Source of the DNA: JAOTVV01 sp041602035
GTDB taxonomy: Bacteria; Gemmatimonadota; Gemmatimonadetes; Gemmatimonadales; GWC2-71-9
Length of the DNA stretch: 64,000 bases
NCBI GenBank assembly: GCA_041602035.1
Contig: JBFIHA010000003.1
Coordinates: 62,001 to 126,000, forward strand
Direction: 5' to 3'
Below, in pieces: positions 17,285 to 25,834 of this stretch. Below the pieces are notes generated by a model that searched no databases, was not told the DNA's origin, and saw only the letters and a list, made by a program, of their open reading frames with translations. Position 1 is the stretch's first letter, and each line of letters opens with the position of its first letter. The translations under genes and the position numbers were made by a program.

Positions 17285-18640
17285 CTACCGTTTCGCTTCC
17301 AACCGCAGTCGTAGCCCGTCGCGAGGGTGGAGCGTCACGCCCGCGACCAGGCTCGGGGGCTCACCGAGCATCGTGAGCCGGTAGCGTCGTGTTACGGCGG
17401 CGATGATGAGCACCGCCTCGACCATCGCGAAGTGGTTGCCGATACAGAGGTGGGGGCCGGCGCCGAACGGGAAGTAGGCATGCCGTGGCCGGTCGGCCGG
17501 GTTCATGGCGAGGAATCGCCCTGGATCGAATCGCTCGGGATCGGTCCAGAAGTCGGGGTGGCGCTGGGTCACGTAGGGACTCAGCACGACGAGCGTACCC
17601 TTCCGCACGCGGTGCTCCCCGATCACGTCCTCTTCGAGCGCGCGGCGCGTGATGACCCACGCCGGCGGGTAGAGCCGCATGGCTTCCTGGAACACGGCGG
17701 CGGTATAGGGCAGGCGGGATACGGTGGCCGCCGTCAGCGGCGCTTCCCCGCATACGTCGCGAATCTCGTCGGTCAGCGTCCGCTCGACCTCTAAATGTCG
17801 GGCGAGGAGGTACCACGTCCACGTAAGTGCGCTCGCCACGGTCTCGTGACCCGCGATGAGCATCGTGATCATCTCGTCACGCTTTTGGCGGTCGGTGAGG
17901 GGTGCCCGGCCGTGAACATCGGCCTGCATGAGGCGCGTGAGCAGGTCCACCTCGCCGCCCGGCAGACCGTCGCGTTCCCCCGATCGCCGGCGTTCGATGG
18001 TCCCGTAGATCGCCTCGTCCAGGACCCGCAAGGCTGCCCGTGCTGCCCGGTTGGGCCCAAGCGGCAGCCAACGCGGCACCAGGCCCAGCGTCCGCGCACG
18101 AAACATGATGTGGTCGAGCAGCGTCAGGGTTGCCCGAGCGAGCCGGTCGTCCCGCTCGCCGATCTCCGCGCCAAAGAGGGTCTTCACCACCGCTTGGAGC
18201 GCCACGTGCATCATCTCGGAGGCGATGTCGAGCGTCTCCTCGCGCTCGGCCGGTCCGCGCCAGCGGGCAACCATGCGTTCCGCGAAGGACACGAACTCGG
18301 TGGCGAACTCGGCAACGTGGTCCCGGCGGAACGAGGGCTGGAGTAGCCGTCGCCGGTCGAGCCACGTATCGCCATCCGTCGTGAGCAGCCCTCCACCGGT
18401 GATTTCAGCGAGCAATCGGTATTGAAATGTGTTCTTGCCGTAGCGCCGCTGCCGGGTGACGAGGACGTGCTGGACCGCGTCAGGATGCGTGAGTGAGAGA
18501 AACGATAATGGGCCGGCAACACACTGCACGACATGTCCGTGCTGTGCGGCCAGGCGCATGAGGAACGCGTGTGGCTGGTTGCGCAGGGCCAGGAGCTCGT
18601 CGAGCGACGGTCGGACGGTTGGCGGCTGCCGTGGGGTCAC
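17285..18640 (-). CDS. Cytochrome P450, CYP175-like carotenoid hydroxylase
   Basis: A 451-residue soluble P450. All hallmarks are present: I-helix AGHETVASALTW, ExxR in FQEAMRLYPPAW, and haem-thiolate loop FPFGAGPHLCIGNH with its Cys. Recalled CYP175A1 of Thermus, a beta-carotene 3-hydroxylase, shares the same I-helix phrase and the run LRLYPPAW...TRR...VLSPYVTQR, so this is likely a carotenoid ring hydroxylase. The GTG start at 18640 overlaps the stop of the lycopene cyclase gene as GTGA, which sets the start and couples the two; the longer upstream frame is a shadow. Product would be zeaxanthin or cryptoxanthin. Electron partners are not next to it. Confidence 0.9.
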   Translation of the reverse strand: MTPRQPPTVRPSLDELLALRNQPHAFLMRLAAQHGHVVQCVAGPLSFLSLTHPDAVQHVLVTRQRRYGKNTFQYRLLAEITGGGLLTTDGDTWLDRRRLLQPSFRRDHVAEFATEFVSFAERMVARWRGPAEREETLDIASEMMHVALQAVVKTLFGAEIGERDDRLARATLTLLDHIMFRARTLGLVPRWLPLGPNRAARAALRVLDEAIYGTIERRRSGERDGLPGGEVDLLTRLMQADVHGRAPLTDRQKRDEMITMLIAGHETVASALTWTWYLLARHLEVERTLTDEIRDVCGEAPLTAATVSRLPYTAAVFQEAMRLYPPAWVITRRALEEDVIGEHRVRKGTLVVLSPYVTQRHPDFWTDPERFDPGRFLAMNPADRPRHAYFPFGAGPHLCIGNHFAMVEAVLIIAAVTRRYRLTMLGEPPSLVAGVTLHPRDGLRLRLEAKR

Positions 18641-19374
18641 ACCGCGCCATCCCGTCTCGCCGTGCCTGGAAGCAGGAACAAGAGCAGCCCACACACCGAC
18701 AGCACGGTGGCGAGGAGAAAGAAGGTCGCCTCCTCGATCGGGAGACCGAGCGGTGTCACGCCGACCGTGTACCGATCGGAAATGGTCCAGATGCCGACGC
18801 CGATCGCCACGCGGTCCGCAACCCAGAGGTAGAGCGTGACCAGGGCGACGGTCGGCGCAGCCGCTACGCGTACCCCCCAAATGGCCGGACCCTGAAACGC
18901 CCACATCAGGCCGATCATCGGAGCGAACCACACCAGGACCAGACCGAGATAGGTAGTCGCATCGGCGCGGAGGAGGAACAGTCCGACGAGTCCGAGCGCG
19001 AGCCACACCGCGGTTCCTCCGACGCGCACCGGCGTGCCGCCTTCAGCGGGCAGGGCGCCCTGGACAGTGAGCGCTCGCGCCAGGAACGCATAGAGCAGGG
19101 AACCGGACAACAGCGGGTGCAGGACGAAGAACAGATACTCCTCCACTGGCACGTATCCGATGGTCGCGACGACCCGGTCCGAGCCGTACCACCAGATGCC
19201 CCGCCACACGAGGTAGTTGTCCCACGGGCTCGTGAACGCCAGCGCGATCGGCGGAACGGCGAAGATCGCCCATCGGGCACGGGTACCCAGACGGTGATGC
19301 GCGCGCCACGCGAGCCATCCGCCGAGTGCGAGCACCGGCATCAGGAAGGCCAGGTGGAACTGGAGGTACGTCAT
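18637..19374 (-). CDS. crtYcd: CrtYcd-type fused lycopene cyclase
   Basis: A 245-residue membrane protein with about seven hydrophobic helices and two repeats of the lycopene cyclase domain. The repeats carry the paired acidic motifs VPVEEYLFFVLHP and LPIEEATFFLLAT, typical of the heterodimeric CrtYc/CrtYd cyclases of actinobacteria and of their fused forms. It would close the rings of lycopene to give beta-carotene. It lies between the hydrolase (21 bases upstream) and the P450 it overlaps. Phytoene synthase and desaturase are not in the window. Confidence 0.9.
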   Translation of the reverse strand: MTYLQFHLAFLMPVLALGGWLAWRAHHRLGTRARWAIFAVPPIALAFTSPWDNYLVWRGIWWYGSDRVVATIGYVPVEEYLFFVLHPLLSGSLLYAFLARALTVQGALPAEGGTPVRVGGTAVWLALGLVGLFLLRADATTYLGLVLVWFAPMIGLMWAFQGPAIWGVRVAAAPTVALVTLYLWVADRVAIGVGIWTISDRYTVGVTPLGLPIEEATFFLLATVLSVCGLLLFLLPGTARRDGAV

Positions 19375-19395
19375 CCGGGGGTACCTCGGCTGCCG

Positions 19396-20217
19396 TCAGC
19401 GCAGCGCCTTCCGGAGAAATGCCATGAGCCGATCCCACGCATGCTGCGCCGGGGCGGCACGGGTGGCCGGGTCTTCGTCCACCCGCAGCCAAAAGCCGTG
19501 GCCCACGTGATCGTACACGTGGATGTCGTTCTCGATACCGATCGCGTCGAGCGCCGCGGCAAAGCGTGCCACTTGCTCCGGTGGGATGCCGCGATCGTTG
19601 GCGGCGAACGTGCCGTACACTGGATGCGTGAGCGCCCGCAGCGCCTCCGGGTCCTCGATCAGTGATCCGTAGAAGATCGCCGTGGCATCGTGCTGTGCAC
19701 CGCCCAGCCCGTAGCTCAGCGCGATGCCGCCACCGAAGCACCACCCCATCACGCCAACCCTACCGGTGACATCGGGTCGGGTGCGGAGAAACTGCTGGGC
19801 GGCATCCAGGTTGGCGATCGCTGCGGGCACATTGCCTCTGGCCTCTCGAGCCAGGGCCTCGTTCTCTTCCCGAGTGCGCCCGGTCCGGCCCGCGTAGAGA
19901 TCGGCTGCGAGGGTCACGTAGCCGTGATCGGCAAAGGCGTCGGCCACTTGGCGCACGCGGTCGACGAGCCCGTTCCACTCGTGAATGATGATCAGGGCCG
20001 GAAACGGTCCCGCGCCTTCGGGCACCGCCAGATAACCGGTGGTTCGGTCGTCGCCCATGACGTACTGCACGCTCGTGCCCTGTGGCGGCGGTGCGTTCCC
20101 CACGATGGCGTCGGGAATGGCGGATGGCGTTGGCTCCTGCGCACACGCAGGAGTGATGGTCATCGCCGAGCAGGCGAGGACCGTCATGGTGAACGCCAGG
20201 AGTGGCTGTCGTTTCAT
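19396..20217 (-). CDS. Exported dienelactone hydrolase family protein
   Basis: A 273-residue alpha/beta-hydrolase with a signal peptide (ending ITPACAQ). The dienelactone hydrolase triad is visible: Cys in GWCFGGG, Asp in FAANDRG, His in GHGFWLRV, plus HEWNG near the start of the domain. Cytoplasmic family members open dienelactones in chlorocatechol breakdown; the exported form suggests another ester or lactone. AAGGAGG lies just before the start. It probably shares a transcript with the cyclase and P450 downstream, 21 bases away, but no link in function is evident. Confidence 0.88.
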   Translation of the reverse strand: MKRQPLLAFTMTVLACSAMTITPACAQEPTPSAIPDAIVGNAPPPQGTSVQYVMGDDRTTGYLAVPEGAGPFPALIIIHEWNGLVDRVRQVADAFADHGYVTLAADLYAGRTGRTREENEALAREARGNVPAAIANLDAAQQFLRTRPDVTGRVGVMGWCFGGGIALSYGLGGAQHDATAIFYGSLIEDPEALRALTHPVYGTFAANDRGIPPEQVARFAAALDAIGIENDIHVYDHVGHGFWLRVDEDPATRAAPAQHAWDRLMAFLRKALR

Positions 20218-20282
20218 GCATCCTCCTTCAGGTGAACATCCCCGGAGCCGGCACTCCCGGGCGAAACGTCGGTCCGTTCGGG

Positions 20283-21161
20283 TCAGGCGCTCCGCCCGCC
20301 GGTGATGAGCTTCATCTGCTCCACGGCGGCCGGCCGAATGTCGTCCACGAACAGCTGCAAGTGGGGGTATGGGATTTCAATGCCGGCCTGATCGAGCGCC
20401 TTCTTGCCGGCTTCGAGTACGCTCACGAAGACCGGCCGCTCGTGCTCGGCGTCGTCGATCCAGACGCGGACTTCGAGGTTCACGCTCGAGCCGCCCAGCT
20501 CCGTCACCACCACGATCGGCGCGGGATCCCGCGAGACATGCGAGTCCTGGTTCGCAGCCTCGAGCAGCACCTCGCGCGCCTGGTCGATGGATTCCTTGTA
20601 GGCGATACCGATCGGGATGTCGACTCGCGTATGGCCGTACATCGAGTGGTTGATCATCACGTCCTCGATGATCTTCCGATTGGGGATCACCAGGTAGGTG
20701 TTGTTGGGCGTGCGGACGCGGGTGGTGCGCATCGTAATGCTGGTGACCTCTCCGTACTCTCCTTGGGTCGTGACGAACTGGCCGACCTGAAACGGTTTGT
20801 CCCAGAAGATGAGGAACCCGGCAATCGTGTTGGCGACCGAGTCCTGGGCGGCAAAGCCGATGGCGATGCCGGCCACGCCCAAGCCGGCGAGTGCCGCGCC
20901 GATGTTGATCCCCAGCTGGCTGGCCGCCATGACCAACCCCAGGCCAAGCAGGGCGAACTTGTAGAGGTTGTCGACCAGGAGACCGATCAGCGCGTCGGCG
21001 AATTCCGCCCGCTTGAGCATCCGCCGAAAGGGCGGCTGGCTGACCTTGAAGATGACCCAGAAGGCCAGCAGCACCACGAGGGCGGCCAGGACGCGAGGCG
21101 CGAACGCGATCCCCATGTCCACGAACTTCTGTGGGTCCAACAGTCCCAGCGAATCTTCCAC
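20283..21161 (-). CDS. MscS-family mechanosensitive channel
   Basis: A 292-residue small-conductance channel. After a short N-terminus there are three membrane helices; the pore helix is GINIGAALAGLGVAGIAIGFAAQDS, with the Gly/Ala packing pattern of MscS TM3, followed by the beta domain (FVTTQGEYGEVTSITMRTTRVRT, NNTYLVIPNRKI). It releases solutes on osmotic downshock at the inner membrane. AAGGAGG precedes the start. It is a monocistronic-looking gene. Confidence 0.92.
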   Translation of the reverse strand: MEDSLGLLDPQKFVDMGIAFAPRVLAALVVLLAFWVIFKVSQPPFRRMLKRAEFADALIGLLVDNLYKFALLGLGLVMAASQLGINIGAALAGLGVAGIAIGFAAQDSVANTIAGFLIFWDKPFQVGQFVTTQGEYGEVTSITMRTTRVRTPNNTYLVIPNRKIIEDVMINHSMYGHTRVDIPIGIAYKESIDQAREVLLEAANQDSHVSRDPAPIVVVTELGGSSVNLEVRVWIDDAEHERPVFVSVLEAGKKALDQAGIEIPYPHLQLFVDDIRPAAVEQMKLITGGRSA

Positions 21162-21302
21162 GGTGCCTCCTTGTCCCTGGTTTGAGGGGGCTCATGGGCC
21201 ACGGGCATGCGCCGAGGCCGCACGTGCCTCATGCCTCCCCTCCCGTCACGGTCTGCTCGATGCAAGTGAAATGGCGGTGTCCGTGACACCGCGACGATTG
21301 CT

Positions 21303-22862
21303 CTACGGACTTCTCCTCGGGGAAGAGCAGGTCACCCACGCCCTCGGCTCGCCCGTCCGCGGATCGATTGGGAGGAGTGCTCGGTCGCGTGGAATGCGCG
21401 TGGGATCCTCCGACGCCAGGTACGCGAGCATCGCCGCGAGCGTAGCGTTGTTCTTCAGATCGTCGAACACGATCTTGTCGTACGTATCGCGGTTCGTGTG
21501 CCACGTGTACTGGCGATACTCATCGTAGCCTGATTGCAGGCGGAACGCCGGGGCGCCGGCACACAGCAGCGATACGTGGTCGCTCCCGCGGTTGTCCTGC
21601 GCGCCCGGGAACTCCAACGCGACGTGTTCGGCGATCTCGGCGGGAACCTGTGACATCCAGCGCCCGATATGCTCGCCGGCCCGCAGAAAACCCTGGCCCT
21701 CGATCCGTTCCACCCGCCACGTCCCGTTGTCCTGATTGAAGAGCGCCTGCAAACCGTCCACGATCTCCGGGTGGTCCTCGCGAAATGAGCCGGAGCCGAT
21801 CAGTCCCATCTCTTCGGCGCCCCAGTGACCGACCACGATCGTGCGTCGCGGCCGCGGGTAAGTCGCGCGTAGAATGCGCATGGCCTCGAGCATCATAATG
21901 GTTCCGGTGCCGTTGTCGGTCGCGCCCTGGGCGCTGTGCCATGAGTCGAGGTGCGCCGACAGGACCACGTACTCGTTGGGCAGCTCCGTGCCCTTGAGCT
22001 CGGCGATGACGTTGAATTGGGGCACCTCGCCGCTCGATTCGGCCTCGGCGTGTACGCGCAGCCTCGGTCCCTGCTCGTTGGCGGCCAGCCGGAACAGCAT
22101 GCCGTAGTGTTCGCAGCTCACGTCCAGCGCCACCACTTGGCTGGTCGGCGCGCGGAAGACCTTGTTCACGCCCCATCCGCCCGACCAGTTCGAGCTGATC
22201 ACGCCGGCCACCCCGGCTTCCTCTAGCCTCCGCACAGCGGCTCGACCCCCGAGCCGAGCTACGCGTTGGCGGTAGGATCGCTGGGTGGCCAAGCGCAGCG
22301 AGTCGATGCGCGCGACCGTTGCGGGTGTCGCGTACCGCTCGAGTTCCTGGTCCGCCCGGCACATGGGCTCAGGAGGCGACACCAACAGGAACTTGCCCCG
22401 GAGTGAAGTGAGCCACTCGGTGACGTCCGCCTCGGTCGCGAGCTCCGGCACGATCACGGCTTCGCCTTCCGTTGGCGCAGTGGTCCCCGGACTCCATGCC
22501 AGGAGATACGCCTCCAGAGTCTGCGTCCGCGGTGCGACGAGATCGACATGCGTGATCCCGTGCTGCCATCCACGCCACGTGCCGTACTGCTCTCGGCGGG
22601 CTGGCACGTCCCAGCCGGCGTATGTGGCCAGCAACCAGTCGCCGGCCGCCGCAAGCCCTGGCGAGCCGGCCAGTCTGGGTCCGATGGAGTCGAGAAGCAC
22701 CTGGGCCAGCGATTCGGTCTGCGAGTGCTCCATGCCCGCTTCCCACATGGCCCGAATGACGGGGTCGTCGGAACGAAACGTCTGTGCGGCGAGCGGTGCC
22801 GGCACCACGGCGGCCAGCGTGGCGAACAGACCGAGGGCGATGATGGACGCTCGAGAGATCAT
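21303..22862 (-). CDS. Secreted M28-family zinc aminopeptidase
   Basis: A 519-residue exported metallopeptidase. Signal peptide ends PAPLAAQ; a protease-associated-type insert (about 120-290) precedes the M28 core. Metal and catalytic residues can be placed: His in SAHLDSWH, Asp in GATDNGTG, Glu-Glu in HWGAEEMGL, Asp in NQDNGTW and His in YTWHTNRDTYDK. It would release N-terminal amino acids from peptides in the periplasm or outside. The start at 22862 is chosen because the signal peptide begins there with GGAG upstream; an in-frame ATG at 22907 is earlier but has no support. Confidence 0.9.
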   Translation of the reverse strand: MISRASIIALGLFATLAAVVPAPLAAQTFRSDDPVIRAMWEAGMEHSQTESLAQVLLDSIGPRLAGSPGLAAAGDWLLATYAGWDVPARREQYGTWRGWQHGITHVDLVAPRTQTLEAYLLAWSPGTTAPTEGEAVIVPELATEADVTEWLTSLRGKFLLVSPPEPMCRADQELERYATPATVARIDSLRLATQRSYRQRVARLGGRAAVRRLEEAGVAGVISSNWSGGWGVNKVFRAPTSQVVALDVSCEHYGMLFRLAANEQGPRLRVHAEAESSGEVPQFNVIAELKGTELPNEYVVLSAHLDSWHSAQGATDNGTGTIMMLEAMRILRATYPRPRRTIVVGHWGAEEMGLIGSGSFREDHPEIVDGLQALFNQDNGTWRVERIEGQGFLRAGEHIGRWMSQVPAEIAEHVALEFPGAQDNRGSDHVSLLCAGAPAFRLQSGYDEYRQYTWHTNRDTYDKIVFDDLKNNATLAAMLAYLASEDPTRIPRDRALLPIDPRTGEPRAWVTCSSPRRSP

Positions 22863-23040
22863 GCGCGGGTTCTCCGGGTACGGCAGGTACGGGGATAAGG
22901 TAACCACCGAGACACCGTGATTCCTATTGCGGCCCTCGGTGGTCCAAGTGTCCTCTGCGATCGACGAAACGCGAGTGCAGGCTGGCCAGGAAGCGCGAGT
23001 ACCCGACTCGCGACCCTCTCGGTATCCTTAGTGGCGGAGT

Positions 23041-23077
23041 CGCCCCCACGAGGGGGGCGTGCGGCCCCATGGGCCGC
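23041..23077 (+). promoter_or_regulatory. Two tandem hairpins in the isocitrate dehydrogenase leader
   Basis: CGCCCCC/GGGGGGCG (23041-23059, 4-nt loop) is followed immediately by a perfect GCGGCCC-CAT-GGGCCGC (23061-23077). They lie 29-65 bases upstream of the start codon and could act as an attenuator or protect the mRNA end. Confidence 0.35.
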
Positions 23078-23105
23078 GGTGACGATGTGATGTGAGGAAC
23101 TCGGA

Positions 23106-24449
23106 ATGCCAGACTTCAAACATGTGAGGGTCCCCAAGGGGGATCTCGTGACCGTGCGGGACGGCAAACCCGTGGTCGGCGACCATCCGGTGATCGGGTC
23201 GTTGCGCGGCGACGGCATCGGCCTCGACATCACGCCGGTGATGAAGAAGGTGGTCGGTGCCGCTGTGAACAAAGCCTATGGCGGCAAGCGTGAGATCCAG
23301 TGGTGTCCGCTCTATGCCGGACTCGAGGGGCTGCACCACTACGGCAAGGTCCTGCCCCAAGAGACGGTAGATGCGATCCAGTACCTGAAGATCGCCATCA
23401 AGGGTCCGTTTACGACGCCGATCGGGGAAGAGACCCACGTGTGCCTCAACTGCGCCCACCAGCAGTATCATGCCGGGACGTGCGATGACTGTGGCAAGAC
23501 CGACACGGTCACCGAGCGGTTCCGGTCGATCAACGTGGGCCTGCGGCAGGCGATGGATCTCTACGCCTGCGTTCGGCCGATCATGTACTTCGATGGTGTT
23601 CCGGCGCCCAACAAGTATGCCGACCAGGTGAACTTCGTGATCTTCCGGGAAAACACGGAGGATGTGTACGCTGGGCACGATTTCGAGCGCGGGAGTGAGG
23701 TCGCGAGGGCCATCATCGATCTGGTGAAGGAGCGGACCGGCAAGCAGATCCGCACGGACAGCGGGATCGGCGTGAAGCCGATCTCGGTCACCGGGACCAA
23801 GCGCCTCGTGCGCATGGCCTGTCAGTGGGCGATACAGAACGACCTGCCCTCGGTCACGCTGGTGCACAAGGGCAACATCATGAAGTTCACCGAGGGCTCG
23901 TTCGCCAAATGGGGCTACGAAGTCGCGACCGAGGAATTCGGTGACCGCTTCGTGACCGAGAAGAAGGTGTGGGACGAGTTGGGCGGCAAGATGCCGAAGG
24001 GCAAGATCCTGATCAAAGACCGGATTGCCGACTCGATCTTCCAGCAGATCCAGACTCGGCCCGGCGAGTACAGCGTCTTGGCGCTCCCCAACCTGAACGG
24101 CGACTACCTATCGGATGCCGCCATCGCGCTGGTCGGCGGCCTGGGCCTGGGTCCCGGGGCGAACATCGGCACAGAGGTCGCCCTCTTCGAGGCGACGCAC
24201 GGCACCGCGCCCAAGTACACGGGTCAGGACAAGGTGAACCCGGGCTCGCTCATCCTCTCCGCCGTCATGATGCTCAAGCACATGGGGTGGAACGAAGCCG
24301 CCGATCTCATCCTGGATGGCATGCGCACCGCGATCAAGGACGCGTACGTCACCTACGACCTGGCCCGGCTCATGAAGGCCGAGGGGCGGAAGGACGTGCA
24401 CGAGGTTTCGTGTTCCGGGTTCGGCGAAGCAATCGTACAGCGGATGTAG
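23106..24449 (+). CDS. icd: NADP-dependent isocitrate dehydrogenase with a zinc-ribbon insertion
   Basis: A 447-residue TCA-cycle enzyme converting isocitrate to 2-oxoglutarate. It aligns along its length with the E. coli-type dimeric enzyme: VHKGNIMKFTEGSF, NLNGDY, GANIGTEVALFEATHGTAPKY. The Lys-Tyr of APKY is the NADP-selecting pair. Between GPFTTPIG (ends at residue 107) and RSINVGLRQ (starts at 140) there is an extra segment of about 30 residues holding Cys113, Cys116, Cys126 and Cys129 in CLNC...CDDC, a probable zinc ribbon. It sits just before the Ser that binds substrate and is phosphorylated in E. coli. Ribosome site GAGGA at 23094-23098; two leader hairpins upstream. Confidence 0.95.
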   Translation: MPDFKHVRVPKGDLVTVRDGKPVVGDHPVIGSLRGDGIGLDITPVMKKVVGAAVNKAYGGKREIQWCPLYAGLEGLHHYGKVLPQETVDAIQYLKIAIKGPFTTPIGEETHVCLNCAHQQYHAGTCDDCGKTDTVTERFRSINVGLRQAMDLYACVRPIMYFDGVPAPNKYADQVNFVIFRENTEDVYAGHDFERGSEVARAIIDLVKERTGKQIRTDSGIGVKPISVTGTKRLVRMACQWAIQNDLPSVTLVHKGNIMKFTEGSFAKWGYEVATEEFGDRFVTEKKVWDELGGKMPKGKILIKDRIADSIFQQIQTRPGEYSVLALPNLNGDYLSDAAIALVGGLGLGPGANIGTEVALFEATHGTAPKYTGQDKVNPGSLILSAVMMLKHMGWNEAADLILDGMRTAIKDAYVTYDLARLMKAEGRKDVHEVSCSGFGEAIVQRM

Positions 24450-24451
24450 GC

Positions 24452-24466
24452 GGACCGACTCGGTCC
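24452..24466. repeat. Near-palindrome after icd
   Basis: GGACCGA (24452-24458) and TCGGTCC (24460-24466) are perfect complements around one base, two bases past the icd stop. It may be a terminator stem or a dyad operator for the following gene. Confidence 0.35.
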
Positions 24467-24565
24467 TCGGGTACGTTCGGGCCCTGCCGGCGAGTGGCGG
24501 CGGGGCCGCTTCGTTCCAAGGTGCTCACCAGCGCACGGCGCCGATCCATGGCAGGATATCCGTCA

Positions 24566-25816
24566 ATGCGAATGACCTCGTTACCGCGCGGCTGCCGCTC
24601 GAGTGATGCGACGCGGGTGCCTCTGAGGGCGGCCGTGGCGATGGCCGGGATTGCCGTTATTGTGAGTTGCAGCCCGCCATCCGGCGGGGGCTCTGTGACG
24701 CGAGATAGCGTCGGCATCCGCATCGTCGAGAGCCGGTCCCCCGCGTGGACCGACAGGGCCGGTTGGGCGATCCCTGACTCCGCGACGCTCCAGATCGGCG
24801 CGATGGAAGGACCAGCGGAGTATCAGTTCGAGTCCATCGGCGCCGTACGCGAGCTGACCGACGGCAGGGTCGTGGTTGCCGATGACCGAGCAGGAAAGCT
24901 CCGAGCCTACGACGCGACCGGTCGATTCCTTTGGGCCAGTGGGCGATCAGGAGAAGGCCCGGGGGAATACCGGCGTATCGTGGCTGTCGGTGAAGGGCCC
25001 GGCGATTCCCTATGGGCGTGGGATTTTGGGTTGCGCCGCTTCACCATCCTGACCGATCGCGGACGGGTCGTGCGTCTGGTTCGGGTGGACGCGCCGCTTT
25101 CCAGCCTGCTGGCAGTCGGGCGGCTCGGCGACGGCACGTTCCTCATGCGGGAATCATTCTCGACCGAAGTGCACCGGGAGGGGACGGCGTTGGGCCTGAC
25201 GCGTGCGCTGGCGGCGCTCGTCCGGATCTCGGCTGACGGTAGCCTCCTGGATACGGTGCGGCTCGTCATGGGCCGAGAGTACTACCTCGGTGAAGAAGGC
25301 GGGCGGGGCGTCATGAGCGCGCCCCTGTTTGCGCGCGAGACGAGCGTGGTGCTGGCAGGCACTGAGTTGTACGCCGGGGAACAGACCGCATTCGAAATCG
25401 GCTGCTACACGCTCGACGGTCAGCTGCGCACCCTCATTCGGGTTTCCGGGGTCGATCTTCGAATTACCGAGACCGACGTCCAGAGCTTGGTCGATCGCGA
25501 ACTCGATGGTCTATCGAGTGCCGAGCGCGCCATGCGCGAACGGCACCTCGCGTCGATGGCCGTGCCGGACACGAAACCCGCGTACGGACAGCTACTCCTG
25601 GACCCGGACGGAAATCTGTGGGCGGCCGAATACGCCCGTCACCCGTCCCCCCCAACCCGGTGGACAGTCTTCGATCGTGGGGGACGACTCTTGGGCATTG
25701 TCACTATGCCCGACCGGTTCGATCTCCGGCAGGTCGGACGCGACCGGGTGTTAGGCGTGTGGCGGGATCCGCTCGAGGTGGAGTACGTGCGCCGGTACCC
25801 GCTCGTGAAGCCGTGA
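24566..25816 (+). CDS. 6-bladed beta-propeller lipoprotein (second copy)
   Basis: A 416-residue exported propeller protein, paralogous to the one encoded at 5984. Shared phrases include DSVGIRIVESRSPAW, LQIGAMEGPAEYQFESIG and GRSGEGPGEY, matched there by DSAGVQIVANTE and GRPGEGPGEL. A lipobox (VIVSCSPP) marks an anchored protein. ATG 24566 has AGGA nine bases upstream; ATG 24548 in the same frame is possible. Most of a longer frame running back to 23969 overlaps icd and is a shadow. Its function is unknown; the copies probably display a sensor or binding surface outside the cell. Confidence 0.8.
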   Translation: MRMTSLPRGCRSSDATRVPLRAAVAMAGIAVIVSCSPPSGGGSVTRDSVGIRIVESRSPAWTDRAGWAIPDSATLQIGAMEGPAEYQFESIGAVRELTDGRVVVADDRAGKLRAYDATGRFLWASGRSGEGPGEYRRIVAVGEGPGDSLWAWDFGLRRFTILTDRGRVVRLVRVDAPLSSLLAVGRLGDGTFLMRESFSTEVHREGTALGLTRALAALVRISADGSLLDTVRLVMGREYYLGEEGGRGVMSAPLFARETSVVLAGTELYAGEQTAFEIGCYTLDGQLRTLIRVSGVDLRITETDVQSLVDRELDGLSSAERAMRERHLASMAVPDTKPAYGQLLLDPDGNLWAAEYARHPSPPTRWTVFDRGGRLLGIVTMPDRFDLRQVGRDRVLGVWRDPLEVEYVRRYPLVKP

Positions 25817-25834
25817 CCTGCGTCCGGTGGGTGA

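Noticed and set aside
23969..24565. Upstream extension of the second beta-propeller frame
   Set aside because: It overlaps icd in another frame and has low-complexity composition; signal sequence and lipobox start near 24566.
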